DNA of 64,000 nt from Spirometra erinaceieuropaei (GCA_902702965.1 CACRXP010000037.1:587045-651044), one strand, 5' to 3'; numbered from the stretch's first letter, positions 36,631 through 47,930 are shown. The notes: generated from the letters alone by a model not told the origin. A program made the numbers and translations.

Positions 36631-37341
36631 CCAGTAAGTGACATATCTCATCAAATGTTAGCCGAAATTCTGAAATGCGCTCTGTTAGGAAGGATTACTT
36701 TAGTGAGGTTATACTTTTACGGCATAATCCCACAATGCTTCGGATTTGCCAGGATGTTGGCTTTTGATCGCACTTCTTTTCGACCTGTAAAAGTCGCACT
36801 CCGTAAATAAGGGCTACTTAGTATGTATTTTTGCGTCGATTTTCGATATCCCTATAAATTCAAATATACTTTTAATTAACATGCACTGAAATGCTTTCTT
36901 TTGCTCATTTGGCAGCGAATCGGGCATTTTTCATATTTTTTACTCCAAGAAAGGGTGTATTTAGGTTTCGGAAAAAAGTTCTCTAATTCCCGATTAATTT
37001 TGGGCTAGGTCAGCCGTCGCGCTAGCGCTCGGCGATGTCCGTCTACAGAGTGTATACTTTCTACGTAGAGAAAAGCATACACACCTCTATGCCTTTGAGA
37101 AAATATCTCGTAGGTTTCATAAATTTTGCAGTAAATGCGGACTATGTTCTATATATTTTATGGGTAGCATTAATAAACGGACAGGTATGATGTAGGACAT
37201 TGCCTGGTCTTAAAAATTGCATAATTATAAACTTTTTAAGAACCGATAAGTAGTATTACAACCTTACATAAGCCACTCTTATCGAAAACGCATATCAAAG
37301 TTTCGGCCAACATTTCATGGGATATATCGCTCACTGTAAAT
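36631..37341. mobile_element. MITE family B, copy 5
   Basis: The left end (AGTAAGTGACATATCTCATC, AATGTTAGCCGAAATTCTG) recurs inverted at the right (GGCCAACATTTCATGGGATA, CACTGTA). The interior shares AAATTCAAATATACTTTT and GTAGCATTAATAAACGGACA with copies 2 and 3. Confidence 0.8.
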
Positions 37342-37940
37342 GGTCATTGTAGATTACTATTAGCAATCTATCCGCAGTTATCGACCTATTTCTCGGCACC
37401 TACTTTGTATCTGGGTGTCGCGTTCCACCAAGCCACGTAGCTCTAAACGTGTTTAGAACATTTAGGCCGCCCACTTCCATCCCCCTCCGCGCTTACTTCC
37501 ACCGGAAATCTACAGTAGTGGGCGTTTTGAACTTGTTATATCCTCAGTAGTATGACAATAGTTGCTGCGTGAAAAGAGGACAGACGGAATGGCTGCGACA
37601 GTCACTGCGTTTACATCAACCCTCGGTCCTTCCACCTATGACGCATTTAAGGGTCACGCTTTTGTCTGATTCGCGTGTTCCCTTTGGTGGAACTCGGAAC
37701 TTGTTGCTTTTTCATTTCCTTAGAAATTAACTGCAAACTTGGAGTAGATCGGTCTATTTAACATCTATAGGCTCAGACTAAAGTTTTTATGTATGAATAT
37801 TTGGGCCGAAGTCCATCAGCCACAGCGGATAACTGCCGACAGGCAGCTAGTTGTATACTTTAGGGTAAGGTGATTCCATACTAATAGCACAGGTATTAGC
37901 CAAAACCCCACGCACCCGCGTTTTGTCGGTATTCTGCCGC

Positions 37941-38080
37941 TACATGACACAGCTGCTTTCTGGTAGGTGCTTCAATTTAGAAGCAGCATTTCTAAATTAG
38001 AGTATCTACCAGAAAGCAGACAGGGAATGCTGGGGGGACCCCACTCACGGGCCGAACCCCTCGCAGCTGTGTCATGAAAC
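37941..38080. repeat. Nested hairpin (31-nt arms) inside an outer inverted repeat
   Basis: 37953-37982 pairs with 37989-38019 around the loop GCAGCA; the arms share CTGCTTTCTGGTAG and AATTTAGAA with a few mismatches. An outer pair, ATGACACAGCTGC (37944-37956) and GCAGCTGTGTCAT (38066-38078), encloses it. It could be a small foldback element or a hairpin-RNA precursor. Confidence 0.7.
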
Positions 38081-38859
38081 AGCATATTCAACAGCCGAAT
38101 AGCGCTTGTTGAGCGCATTTGACCATCGACTCAGTTAAGTGTTCTAGTAGAAATCCTGCCATGATTGCCAACTTTTAATGGGCTTGCGAAAATCCCAATG
38201 ACCGTATCAGAAGGCAAACGGACAATAAACTTAGTAACTTCAAAATGTGGCGCTTCAGCACCAAAATTCCTATGCGTTGTGTCTCGCCATTCTAAGCAAG
38301 TGAAGTAGAAAACCTGGAACAGCCAGGTAGCCACCTTTTTCTAAACTTTCTAACAAATTTTAGCTTTTTTAGTCCTTAACATATCTGTGTTTTACCTGCC
38401 TGTCATCTGCAAGGATCACTAGCCTCATGTTTTGCTACTTTCGCTTGCCGTGCCAGTTATGTTCGCTTATCTTTTTTGTGTCTCTTAGCGCTTCGTTCAC
38501 ATTCCCTGTGCGAAACATGTATCGTTGCCTGAGTCTGAGCTGAGCATACCAGTTGAACTGCAACCCTGTTGCGCCAGGTTATGTGGCCTTTTGGTCGGGT
38601 TTCCGTCTGACAGTATATGCTCCAGGGTTGAGTCTTTTCTGCGCAAAAGACTAGGAACGTATTCCCTACCTTGTCTCCTTTTCGCTGAATTGACTTTTGA
38701 GCAGCCGAATAAAAAAAAAACAGTTAAAGGGAAATTTTTACATCGTTGTTGCGGCATGTTGGTCTGAGGATGATTTTATGCTGTGATCTCCCATCTGGTC
38801 GAGTAGAGTAAGTTTCCAAAGCTCAGAAGGCTTTTTTAGCACTCAGGAAATTCCGCTAT

Positions 38860-39180
38860 CACGAGTAAACAACTTGAGGCTGCTATTTGAATCACGTAAG
38901 GGTGCCTGGGCGATGCAGCCTCCGGTTAAGCAAGGGAAAACTCTTCCTTGGGCCATCATAATTTGGGGTTGAAGTGCATTCACAATCAGGTTACGGGACA
39001 CGCTCACCCCCGTTGCGCCTTCGGAATTGCAATCTAGAGCCCCAGCAGGCAATCGCATAAAGAGAAGTACCAGCGATGCCGAGGGTGGCTTGTTAGCCCT
39101 TGTCAGCCAGCCTCACTCAACTCCAGGCGTGCAGGGCCTGAGATTCGCGTCTTTTACAACCCCACTTTCTGTCATGTGCT
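38860..39180 (-). mobile_element. SINE copy 4 (long 3' body)
   Basis: The minus strand has GAATCTCAGGCCCTG, GGCTAACAAGCC and TATGCGATTGCCTGCTGGGG, matching the body of the copy at 29165-29420, followed by CAATTCCGAAGGCGC. Confidence 0.6.
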
Positions 39181-39720
39181 TCATTCGGCCTAGAGACGGA
39201 CTCCATGTCCAGCACACCGCAGTCACTGTACTGTAAAACGGTGCCTGGACCCTCTTTTAATAAATCCCTCACTTTCTGTTCCACCCGCTGGATCGCAAAA
39301 GATCCGGGTGCTTTATTAATTTAACTTGGGTTTTGCGCTCCCATGCCTGATTTCTTGTGTTAACATCACATCAGGTTATTTCATATGCTTTATAAATGGT
39401 ACTTCACCTTTTTCAGGCCCAAGGAGTTAATATTTTTCTCGTGTTACGGTCTTTTTTAAGGCAGCCAAGAGTTCTCATTCATTCGAGCCTCAATATCACA
39501 TCCCGGTTGTATGTGTAAATAGCATTTTGTGTACTTTTTGAGTTTGTTTCCTAATTAATGTCCAGACACCGCATCCAATTGGACTTTGATCATCGGTTAA
39601 ATACTGTCGACACAGCGTTCCAGGACGTTACTTTGTCCCCTGTTTTATGTTTTGCTTTGTTACCCGCCTTTTTGTTTGATTTTGAAGCAATTAACCCTCC
39701 TCAGCGACGTTATCACAGCA

Positions 39721-40170
39721 TACAGTAGATGCGCTTACCCATGAACTCTTAACTCAAATTCCGAAACTGGTTTTCGATTCGAAAAGCTTACTTAGGTAGG
39801 GCTGCAACACGAATTTGCGTACAGTAATGTCAGGGTCCCGGGTTTTAAACCGGTTTCTTTCCGGCCGCCTGCAAAAACTGTACTCTGCAGGAATGACCAC
39901 TTAAGTAGCATGAATTTTTCCCACTGATTCTCTGTGCTTCCGTGAATCTAAATGACTGGACTGACTTATGTTGACGTCTAAACGGGACATGGGAATCGGA
40001 GCGCCCCGCCCAAGTAATAGAGGTGGGTCTGCGCATAATTCCAGAAAGAGCTGATATGCAAAAATGCTGCACAGTAATTAGTATTACAGCCCTATTTAAG
40101 TAAGCTTTTCGTATTGAAAACACGTTTCAGAATTTCAGTTAACACTGCATGAGGTAGCACATCCATTGTA
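39721..40170. mobile_element. MITE family B, copy 6 (short, with insertion)
   Basis: It starts TACAGTAGATGCGC and ends with the inverse (CACATCCATTGTA). Both ends carry the AAAAGCTTACTTA-type block in opposite orientation. TA lies outside CAGTAGAT on the left and ATCCATTG on the right, supporting a TA target site. Most of the interior is deleted. Part of a foldback element (39965-40036) sits inside it. Confidence 0.85.
39965..40036 (-). mobile_element. Foldback element fragment nested in MITE B copy 6
   Basis: TAAACGGGACATGGGAATCG, CCAAGTAATAGAGGTGG and TCTGCGCATAATTCCAGAAA match the reverse complement of about 51250-51325 in the foldback element at 50960-51343. It is one end of that family. 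Confidence 0.7.
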
Positions 40171-40265
40171 CATTCATGCATTGTTATCTCCATGCTTCCC
40201 ATCTATTTACTGTTAAAGTGTTTATTTTCTTTCTTGTTATTTCGCTTTCTATCTTCTTGCCCTAG

Positions 40266-40337
40266 GTAAAGTCGTACAGGAGTGACATTGCTGGAATTCT
40301 TGCTCGTGTAAACACCTTATTCAAGCACGTGAACGCC
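40266..40337 (+). CDS. ADAM metalloprotease exon (catalytic domain, mid part)
   Basis: A 72-bp phase 0-0 exon between an acceptor (TTCTTGCCCTAG) and donor GTGAGT. It encodes SYRSDIAGILARVNTLFKHV and two more residues. Joined to the exon at 49420, it continues as HVNALFAPFNVRVVLVRLEI, which aligns with the ADAM pattern aNhVdkLYrplNirialvgLEvW. The join restores a family-conserved stretch across a 9.1-kb intron, which is the main support for both exons. The product is a secreted or membrane zinc endopeptidase. The preceding exon, carrying the start of the catalytic domain, was not identified. Confidence 0.75.
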
Positions 40338-40814
40338 GTGAGTCTACAGCCCATTTGCTGACTGTTTTTGCTGTATTTCGCCAGACAAAGTCATTTTTGT
40401 GGTTTCCAAGTTAGGATCATCGCCGTACGGCAAGCCGCGGCTGACTTGTTTTTGTTTCGTGCCCAGTCTCCCCGCGCTGGTCTTCTTTCTTTAACTAGAC
40501 GTCTTATTTTACCCTGCCCTGGCGATTTGGTTTTCTTTTTGCCCCTGGACCCCTCCCCGTCCTCCACTTTGTGTATGTGCTTCCTAACTGGGGTTTTCAA
40601 CTCTACGGCCACGAGCACGATATTTCCTGTTTTTGACGGAATCTAAGTAATTCTAGGGAAAGTTGTTATCTCCTATCTCGTTAAAACAAAGTAAGGTAGT
40701 ATTTACCCCCACTGAGTCCCGCCTTCCTCCCAGTGCCCCTAAAACAGGCCACGCGGCAAGTGCACTGCACCGTAACAGGGGCTAAATTGGATTCGTGATT
40801 TGAAATGTGAAACT

Positions 40815-41215
40815 ATAAAATGCCGACATTAGGGGGTGTGGTAGCACGCCCACGTTCAGTCTCACGCCATGCCAGGTGGGATCCGATTCGCCTCCTTTTC
40901 TCTTGTTGTCTAAAATTCTGTTTAGTGTCCTTTTTTGGACCAAGGGGTGTTGTAGCACATCTGGCTGCAGGTTTTCGCCGTACCGCCACCTGCGCCCTCT
41001 CCCGCCCAATCGAGGTGAGGAGGAGAGAGTGCAGTAGATGCGGCGAAAGTCTACCATCACTATAAAAGAAATCATCCGCAAGTCACTGTCCCTGTTCTCA
41101 CGTGCTGTGGAGCATGCGGTGGACATCGTCGATCACGACTGTCGGAAGGCCGAATTCGCTCCCATGCATCTGCCGTCTGTCCAAAAGTCACCTGTCGTCT
41201 TTCCTAAATCAAGTT
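40815..41215 (+). repeat. Dispersed repeat A, copy 3
   Basis: It contains GGGTGTGGTAGCACGCCCAC, a second GGGTGTTGTAGCACATC block, GAGGAGGAGAGAGTG, CACTATAAAAGAAATC, GTGGACATCGTCGATCACGA and CCAAAAGTCACCTGTC. It lies within the intron after the 40266-40337 exon. Confidence 0.85.
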
Positions 41216-44134
41216 TGTGTTGAGGGGATGCCTATATTTTAAGATTTTCGATTATAATTAATTTAACTTGTTGATCATTATGATGGAGGCGACAACTTTT
41301 CTGGCAAAACCACTTTCTTGCTAATGCTTAAAGTCGCTATTGGTCTTTGGAAAAGCGTACCCGTACGATGCCGAGTCTGGGCGACATTTCTGATTACAGC
41401 CATTAACAAAGTTGAATAGTGAGAAGGGGAACTGAGGTAAATGTACTGCCTTTTCAATCTGATTCTCATTTGGACACACGATCGACAGTGTTTTGAAACG
41501 TCATTCTTGTAACGGCCTAGCAGTGAGGGAGTAATGTGGCATACAATCTTGCAGCATGTTTGAATCCCGTCTCGGAATCCGTAGAATATGTGACCATTGG
41601 CCAGGGATGTCCGCCGTAAATGTTTTGACTCATTTTCTTTTAAAGGTGTTCATGGAATGGGGCAAAGTTTTCTATTCATAAAACTCTGATGCGTAGTTGG
41701 CCTGCAAGCCACCTCTTTGATACGTGAGTGGGTGGGCTACAGTCCAGTGTTTAACTGTTGTCGTTGTCCACAGACGTCACTCGAATTCCAATATATGATC
41801 CCTGGAACCAAGACTTTCCAACTACTATACGAGTTTTTCGGTACACGCCTTCCACCCCCTCATTTTCCTTGAATGGGATTTCATGGTCGCAGGGCATAGT
41901 ATCAGTGCTTAGTCGTCCATCCCTTCGCTGACTGGTGACAGGTCTAGCGAATCTTCCAACCCCCTTGAAGGTCGTAGTGACTACTGGACGAAGACACTCC
42001 ACTTATTGGCTCCTCACATAGCTTGATCAACTTCAAGTTTTTCAGTCTTCCGGCAATTCGATCACCCCCTCTCGGTGTCGTTGCAACGGTTCTCACGTCA
42101 ATTTATCGTTTGCCTTTCCTAAAAATAGAGTCGTGGTGGGTGGTATGTTTCCAACTTCCAATCTGAGTAATCCGATTTTGGCAAAGACGCAAAACATGAC
42201 GGACCGAATGAAGACCAACGTGTTAGTCATTTGGTTCTGCATCTTTTGGGATGTATCGCACCATCATAATCGAAGTCTGTCCTTTCCCCTTCCTTTTAGG
42301 GGGCTGCCTAAGCGTCTCCACCTCCCGCTTGCTAGTTATGTTTATGCAGTTCCCCCATCCTTAAGCCGGTTCTCCCAAACCTATTCAGTCATTATTCTCG
42401 TATTCCGATAGGTTTATCGTTGTAGACTGAGTCCTGTAAGACAAAGGCACTCCAGTTTGCGTCACAAGACTGTGGATAGTATTTTGTGGGCTAATTTCCT
42501 TTGAGAGGTTGCAGCTGTAGGAAGCGAGCCCGCAGAACTTTTTTATATTTGGTCGCAATCCAGACTTAAGGTTGGCTTTCGCTTTATCTTTGAATAATCT
42601 CTCGCTTTAAAAAATCCTCTAAGTTATCTCCTTGTCATACCGAGAACTTCTTGGCCTCTAGTTAGCTCTTCGTCGATGAGTAGGAAACTGTTGTTAAGCT
42701 TGAGCTTGGATGCACGGCTTCCGTCCTCACGTGCGGGCGACCGACGCAATAACTGATGCTACTTGCTCTCAAAATTTGAGCGCCCACGTTAATTACTTGA
42801 TTTATAGTTTGCTGGCGTTTTAAAGGTCTGACTAGTATTACCCGTTTTTCCCATTTGCGCACCCTTTGCTTATTGCCGTTGAGTTATTTTGATTGATCGT
42901 GTCCTGCGCGGGGTGATTTGATGCATAGACATTATTCCGTTTGTTTAAGACGTCATCAATTAAAATTCCCCTAATGTATTCCACTATTAAGTCACTTCGC
43001 ATGATGCTCGATCTTTATAACAAATGACGAACGTTAAAGCTGCCAACTCGAATACCTTTCCGGTATGTATGTGCGGAACTCATGAGTGTCCATTATGGTT
43101 ATGCGCCGATATTAACAGCCGGCCCACCTACGTCCTTTCATAGTACTCAACCTCATCTTCGCAATTTGGTCTGTAAATATTTAACTGAGAAGGCGAAGCG
43201 AAGATCTAAAAGCATTGACTGGTTTTGTACTGTGTGTTGGTTCCTCCTCCCTGCGGTAGGTTTATCGCCTAATTTCCGCCCCAACACGGCGACCAGTGTT
43301 TTCTTTGGGTGTTTCCAGGACTTCAGGTCGGCTACTGTGCGCAGAACCCGTTCCAATCGAATCCACTTCAAAGTGATTCGTCCTTTATAGTGCATCTGAC
43401 CACCATATACAGCAAATTTGTTCTCTTTGGTAAATTACTTTCTGTGTCTTGCAGATGTATGCACATGCATTTCAAATTCACACGGACATGGGTGCCCCAT
43501 CCTTCAGGCCGAAAGCCCGTTATGCAAACGAGAATGTGGGTACAGTGGAGGTCCCTAGTGATACAGCGGTCGTTATGGATCTACTCGCGCCTTCTTCCTG
43601 CGGCCATACTGCCGACCAACGCTTGCGATCGGAAATATGGGTATACACTCACATGCACTATGCCGATGGTCCACATATTCGGTCTAATTACCAGATAAGT
43701 AGCAATATGAAATCAAGTTTACCAGCACCTCTGCATAAAGTAGTCGTCTTCGAGGCCGATGGCTATTCACTTGCGCAGAAGTAGGCGGAATTGAGGATGC
43801 GGTTGGTGGGAGAAGGCCTGAGTAAGCCTGAAGCAGCTATTGCCTCGGTCTTCCACATACTTTTCGACGTTCCATTTATCCAATTTTTTTCCAAAACAAG
43901 GGAGCTGTATTTGTGCTGTCCTGCGTTTACGTGTGTGCGCTCGAAGTTCCTACATTGACCCACTGTGGCTGCCGTGACTGACACAGTCCCTGAGGATCAA
44001 CCGGCTGTAACCGTGCTGCTAAAATACATTATTGTTGTTGTTAAAAAGTAATTATTGCCTTCCCGTCTCTTTTGATTGACTCACCGTCATTACGACTTAG
44101 TTGAACTTCGCACCTTTGGAGCTGGTTCGTTTGC
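41216..44134. other. Intron sequence, no supported exon
   Basis: Overlapping open frames at 43309-43784 (+), the longest 129 codons, begin after a CAG at 43452-43454. They resemble no ADAM region. A TTG-rich tail (TTATTGTTGTTGTT) at 44030-44042 suggests the 3' end of a retroelement. Confidence 0.45.
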
Positions 44135-44425
44135 AACACCTGGGGGGCGGGTTTTAGCCGCACCAGCCGCCTGTGCCCTCTTCTGCCTCCGGTCTTCTTG
44201 ACTCTGTCTGGACACCGGATCCAGGTGGGGAGGAGAGAGCACGATAAATGTGACGCAAGTCTATTATCACTATAAAAGAAATCCCGCGAAAGTCATCATC
44301 CCTGCTCTTACCTTCTGTGGAGCACACGGTGGACATCGTCGATCACGACGGTCGAAATGTCGAATCCGCCCCGTGCATCTGCAGTCTATCCAAAAGCCAC
44401 CCATCACCCTTTCTAAACAAAGGTT
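44135..44425 (+). repeat. Dispersed repeat A, copy 4 (3' half)
   Basis: CGGTCTTCTTGACTCTGTCT, GGGGAGGAGAGAGC, CACTATAAAAGAAATC, GTGGACATCGTCGATCACGA and CCAAAAGCCACCCATC. It is closest to copy 3. Confidence 0.85.
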
Positions 44426-44689
44426 GCTTTGAAACTGGCTATAACTATCTTGTCTTCAGAAGGTCAGTACATTGCCGACTGTTTACGTACTGCGATTACC
44501 AAACCAGGGCTTCTCGACATACCTCCCGTCAACTTGTTAATCCTCGTAGAAGGCAACTACTTCCTGTTTTTACAAGTGCTCTGTCAAAGTTGGAAACGCC
44601 GACCACATTCTCAAGTACACCTACCCATGTTCTGTCCTACAATCGGGATAGGTTAATGAACGCCTGCCTATTCTCAATTGCAGCAGACA

Positions 44690-44885
44690 GAGGACAGTGC
44701 CAGTAGCTCAAACGGATAGAATATCTATCTTAATTGCTCAGCTACTTCCTAAGCCCGGTCTTAAACTTCGCATGCGCCGTCATTTGGGGTTCAGATATCA
44801 CCGGTCGATGACGGATAATAAGCCAGCCATGACCATTCCAGCGTCCTCTTATCTTTTCCATAATACCTTTTAGGGTTTTCTTATG
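44690..44885 (+). mobile_element. SINE copy 5
   Basis: The head has an A-box-like CAGTAGCTCAAACGGATAGA. The body ends with GATGACGGATAATAAGCCAG, CCATGACCATTCCAGCGTCC and a TCTTATCTTTTCCATAATAC end. Confidence 0.7.
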
Positions 44886-44984
44886 CACACATAAGGCTTC
44901 CCCTGCAGACCGGTCACGCAGACTGAAAATGGACCCTCCTTACGAGTCAGAGAGGAAAAATGGACTATTTCCTACCGCTGACAT

Positions 44985-45060
44985 ACATGTCCGCAATAGT
45001 TTAATCGCTAGAGCACCCAACGCCAGTTTGAGTAGTAGGCGGTTCGATCCCCATCTTTCA
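44985..45060 (+). mobile_element. tRNA-like SINE head
   Basis: TAGTTTAATCGCTAGAGCAC (A-box-like) and, 26 bases on, GGCGGTTCGATCCCCA (B box). No acceptor stem or anticodon arm folds convincingly, so it is a tRNA-derived remnant. Confidence 0.55.
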
Positions 45061-45120
45061 TCAAACGTTTTGCTGACTGTACATTCCTCACTTCTTCTCG
45101 TCTGCCTTGACTAGAATGTT

Positions 45121-45528
45121 TTAGTTAATAGAGTCAAAAACTGGTTTGAATAGGTTAACTTTGCCATTTAATGAACCCGAGACGGGCTGTGTATGGTTTG
45201 GATTAGGGAACAACGAGTCGGAGAGCCGACTGCGCGCCAGTGTAGTCTTTATAGTATTCAGCAGCTTCCTGTCAATGAGATCGAACGGTCCCATTGTAAG
45301 GAATGTACCTGGATGTGTCCGGCGCCAGAGGCCGTTTCTTTCCGCTATATTTCTGTGCTGTTCGATGTCGATATCTGTGTGCAGTAGGACTGCATCCTCC
45401 ATGCTATTCATATACACATTTACCGTCAACACCCTTGCATGCCGAGGCGAGTAATACTTGCAGAACTTGATTGAACAGTAACTCCTCTGGATGGCCTCTA
45501 CACTTTCCTGAGCACGTACAGAGGCCAC
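45121..45528 (-). CDS. Unrecognised 135-codon ORF
   Basis: An open frame from a Met near 45528 to a stop at 45121. It has no motif I recognise and no splice signals. Two plus-strand frames overlap it. The sequence is moderately hydrophilic (MEDAVLLHTDIDIEQHRN) and could be a transposon remnant or chance. Confidence 0.2.
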   Translation of the reverse strand: MASVRAQESVEAIQRSYCSIKFCKYYSPRHARVLTVNVYMNSMEDAVLLHTDIDIEQHRNIAERNGLWRRTHPGTFLTMGPFDLIDRKLLNTIKTTLARSRLSDSLFPNPNHTQPVSGSLNGKVNLFKPVFDSIN

Positions 45529-45969
45529 TTTTTTCTACTAATCACTTTTTTCACAGTCCGGTGATTCTTATTCGCAGTTTTCCTCATGCCACTTGTCCAG
45601 CATCCTTTCGGCACCGGCCTCTTAGCTGATGGTAGTCTCAGACTCTGGCAACCACCGGCGGCGTTTGAGGTCTTTTGGCACATAAAATTACAGCCATTGG
45701 TGTACAGCCAGGGCAGCATATGGTTCCTCAATAAAGAAAAGAGTTGGTCGGGCTTTTCGAGTACTTATGTCCGCAACTTAGGCCAACCTTTGTTTAATGG
45801 AACGTTTTTGGACTTTTGGACCCCACCTGCTCGTCAACTCCCTAAATTACCTTAAATAGTTCTTGCCTGTAGCGATCTTTGACCAATGTGGATCACACAT
45901 CTTTTTTCGCTAGGTATGTTCTGTAGTCCAGCTGCTCGAACAAAGTGCGGTATAGGAGTGACTTAAATT

Positions 45970-46400
45970 GCGGCTGGATCGCAGTTGTTAGCCAGACCCC
46001 GTATTACAGGTGGCTTGGGTTTGCTTATTAGGGCTTTTTGTTTGGCTACATGATCACATCTGACCCATGTGGCTTCCGTTTTACGTTTGAGGTCAGGATT
46101 AAGGTACCAGTTAATGGTGTCCGATTTTCGGGTTAGGTTTATGCCCTTTAGGCTTAGATTTTCGGGTTACGGTTAGGGTTTTGAATTTACGATTAGGTTT
46201 CGGTATTACGGTTAGGTTTTACAGTTAGGGCTATATCTAAGGGCTACGGTTACGTTTACGATTTCGGTTAGGGTTAAGGTCGCCGTTAGGGTTAACGGTA
46301 AACCTTTAAGGTTAAGATTATGTTTAGGGTTAAGGTTAGGATTAGGGTTAAAGTCGCCGTCCGTTTCCCCATTCCAGGCTACTAACTGCGATTTAGCCTG
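45970..46400. mobile_element. Foldback element E1 with telomere-like core
   Basis: The left end GGCTGGATCGCAGTTGTTAG matches the reverse complement of the right end (GGCTAAATCGCAGTTAGTAG). Just inside the left end is GTATTACAGGTGGC. The core (about 46090-46350) is degenerate GGGTTAGGGTTA-type sequence, with units such as GGTTACGGTTAGGG and GGTTAGGATTAGGG. No ORF. Confidence 0.75.
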
Positions 46401-46949
46401 AATTGCTAATTAGAATAACAGCTCGGCCACCCTGTCCTTTCAGCCTCATATTAATCCAGCGACCTTGAATTGGCGTGCCCTCCTTCATTCTTCTCGTTTT
46501 TTTCGCTTTTGAAGGCCGAAGTCCTGAAAAACGAAGAGTTTGAAGGCGCTTCTCATGAACGTGGCTAAGCATATTTGCTAACTACTTTCTAGTAAATTAA
46601 ATTTCCTTTTAACGCATGTGGCGTCATCGGCTAGCCATACTCCAGACCACAGTAGACCAGGGGTCTGTACCCTGATCCAGTGAATTTTTTAATTTGTAGC
46701 TAAGTCTAGGTCTGGGATGTGGTTCACCGATGCCGACAGGTATGTCACACATTGCCACTATAATATCTTTTGTCTTCGTCGTAACACTGGTCGACCATTG
46801 TCTACTCGTCGCTACGTGATTGCCTGTGATGGTTCTGTGATGATGAGCTCTAGGAGAAAACGAAATTGCCCATGTCTCATCTAGAAATTAGGATCTGTCT
46901 GTAATCATTTTCATGCTGGCTGAGTGTTCCAGATGGCAGTCAACTGGGC

Positions 46950-47225
46950 GTGGGACCTTGGCTCAGCTGGCGGAGCGCTTAAGTCGAGTGACCGAGATTC
47001 AACTGACTAGGTTCTCCATGACAGCCTCGGGGCATAGCCCGTGGTCGGATCTTATTTTGTAACCGTACCTGCAGTAGACCAGCGCCAGCCTAACCCCAAC
47101 CCTTACCCCTAACAGGTACGGCTACGAAATAAGATCTTGCCTAGCCCGCAGATGCTTCTCAGTAAACTAAAAATGGCAATTCCAAACCTTGTCTTTCTCG
47201 TAAAAATTCCTGAGGTTATTTGATT
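46950..47225 (+). mobile_element. SINE copy 6, interrupted by a foldback element
   Basis: The head TTGGCTCAGCTGGCGGAGCG is a good A box, and GAGATTCAACTGAC sits at the B-box position. The body end (AAAAATGGCAATTCC, CCTTGTCTTTCTCGTAAAAA) matches the SINE body. The insertion at 47045-47139 separates head and tail. Confidence 0.75.
47045..47139. mobile_element. Foldback element E2 (about 95 bp)
   Basis: 47046-47071 and the reverse complement of 47113-47138 match at 22 of 26 positions (GATCTTATTTTGTAACCGTA). The core is C/A-rich telomere-like sequence (CCTAACCCCAACCCTTACCC). It lacks the GTATTACAGGTGGC motif of the other foldbacks. Confidence 0.8.
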
Positions 47226-47457
47226 AGAACACAACTTATTCCTCATAATGGTACGTTCTGCCAGCTAACTCCGAGGGATTTTCTGCAAGTTCGTTGCCGG
47301 CAATCATTGAAATTTTGACTTTCTAGTTTTGGCAAACATTTCTGAGACCGAAAATTGTGTAGGTTTGCATATTCAACCCTATGCAGTCCTGCGATTTCAA
47401 AGATTGGATATCACTTCTGTTGAGTTGCTCGAGTTGCTGTTTCTGAACAATGGACAG

Positions 47458-47930
47458 CCACAGCCGAAACAGTGGCCATTCCACTAGCGAACCCAGCACT
47501 CTGTTAGACGTTGACGCAAGCAGTCTGTCTGGCCTGGCCGACTCCAGACGGTGATCGTACGCCGTCTCGACGCCCTGACAGCAGTCACACGCACTTACAG
47601 CGCTTACAATCTAACCGGAACCTCTCTCCTTCCCCCCCCCCCCCCCNNNNNNNNNNNNNNNNNNNNNNNNNNNNNNNNNNNNNNNNNNNNNNNNNNNNNN
47701 NNNNNNNNNNNNNNNNNNNNNNNNNNNNNNNNNNNNNNCTCCGTCACGCGGGCGGCATGGGAACATAGAGTCCGATTAACCCTGCCCCTGAGACGCATTT
47801 ATATCCTGTCTGCAACTAAAATGATCATTACCCATGCAAATGTATCGGCCTGATGATGAGTTCCCGAAAACATATTTTCGTCAACTAACTCTTAAATCGT
47901 ACTATGGGAATTTTCGCAGAAATGGACAGT
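47458..47930 (+). repeat. Repeat D, copy 1 (contains a gap)
   Basis: It aligns with 48903-49314: ACAGCCGAAACAGTGGC, GTCACACGCACTTACAGCGC, CTCCGTCACGCGGGCGGCAT, a TGATGATGAGTTCCC block and TATGGGAATTTTCGCAGAA. The class is unknown. Confidence 0.8.
47647..47738. other. Assembly gap (92 N) after a poly-C run
   Basis: N run directly after about 13 C (47634-47646). It falls inside repeat D; the other copy is C-rich but not homopolymeric at this place. Confidence 1.

Noticed and set aside
46090..46350. Interstitial telomere or chromosome-fusion scar
   Set aside because: The tract is enclosed by inverted ends and similar tracts occur in other foldback elements, so a transposon interior explains it better.
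47840..47885. Hammerhead-like CTGATGATGAG...CGAAAAC in repeat D
   Set aside because: The helix II bases cannot pair, the second copy has lost the motif (CCGATGATGAATTACCAAAA), and the core spacing is not canonical.
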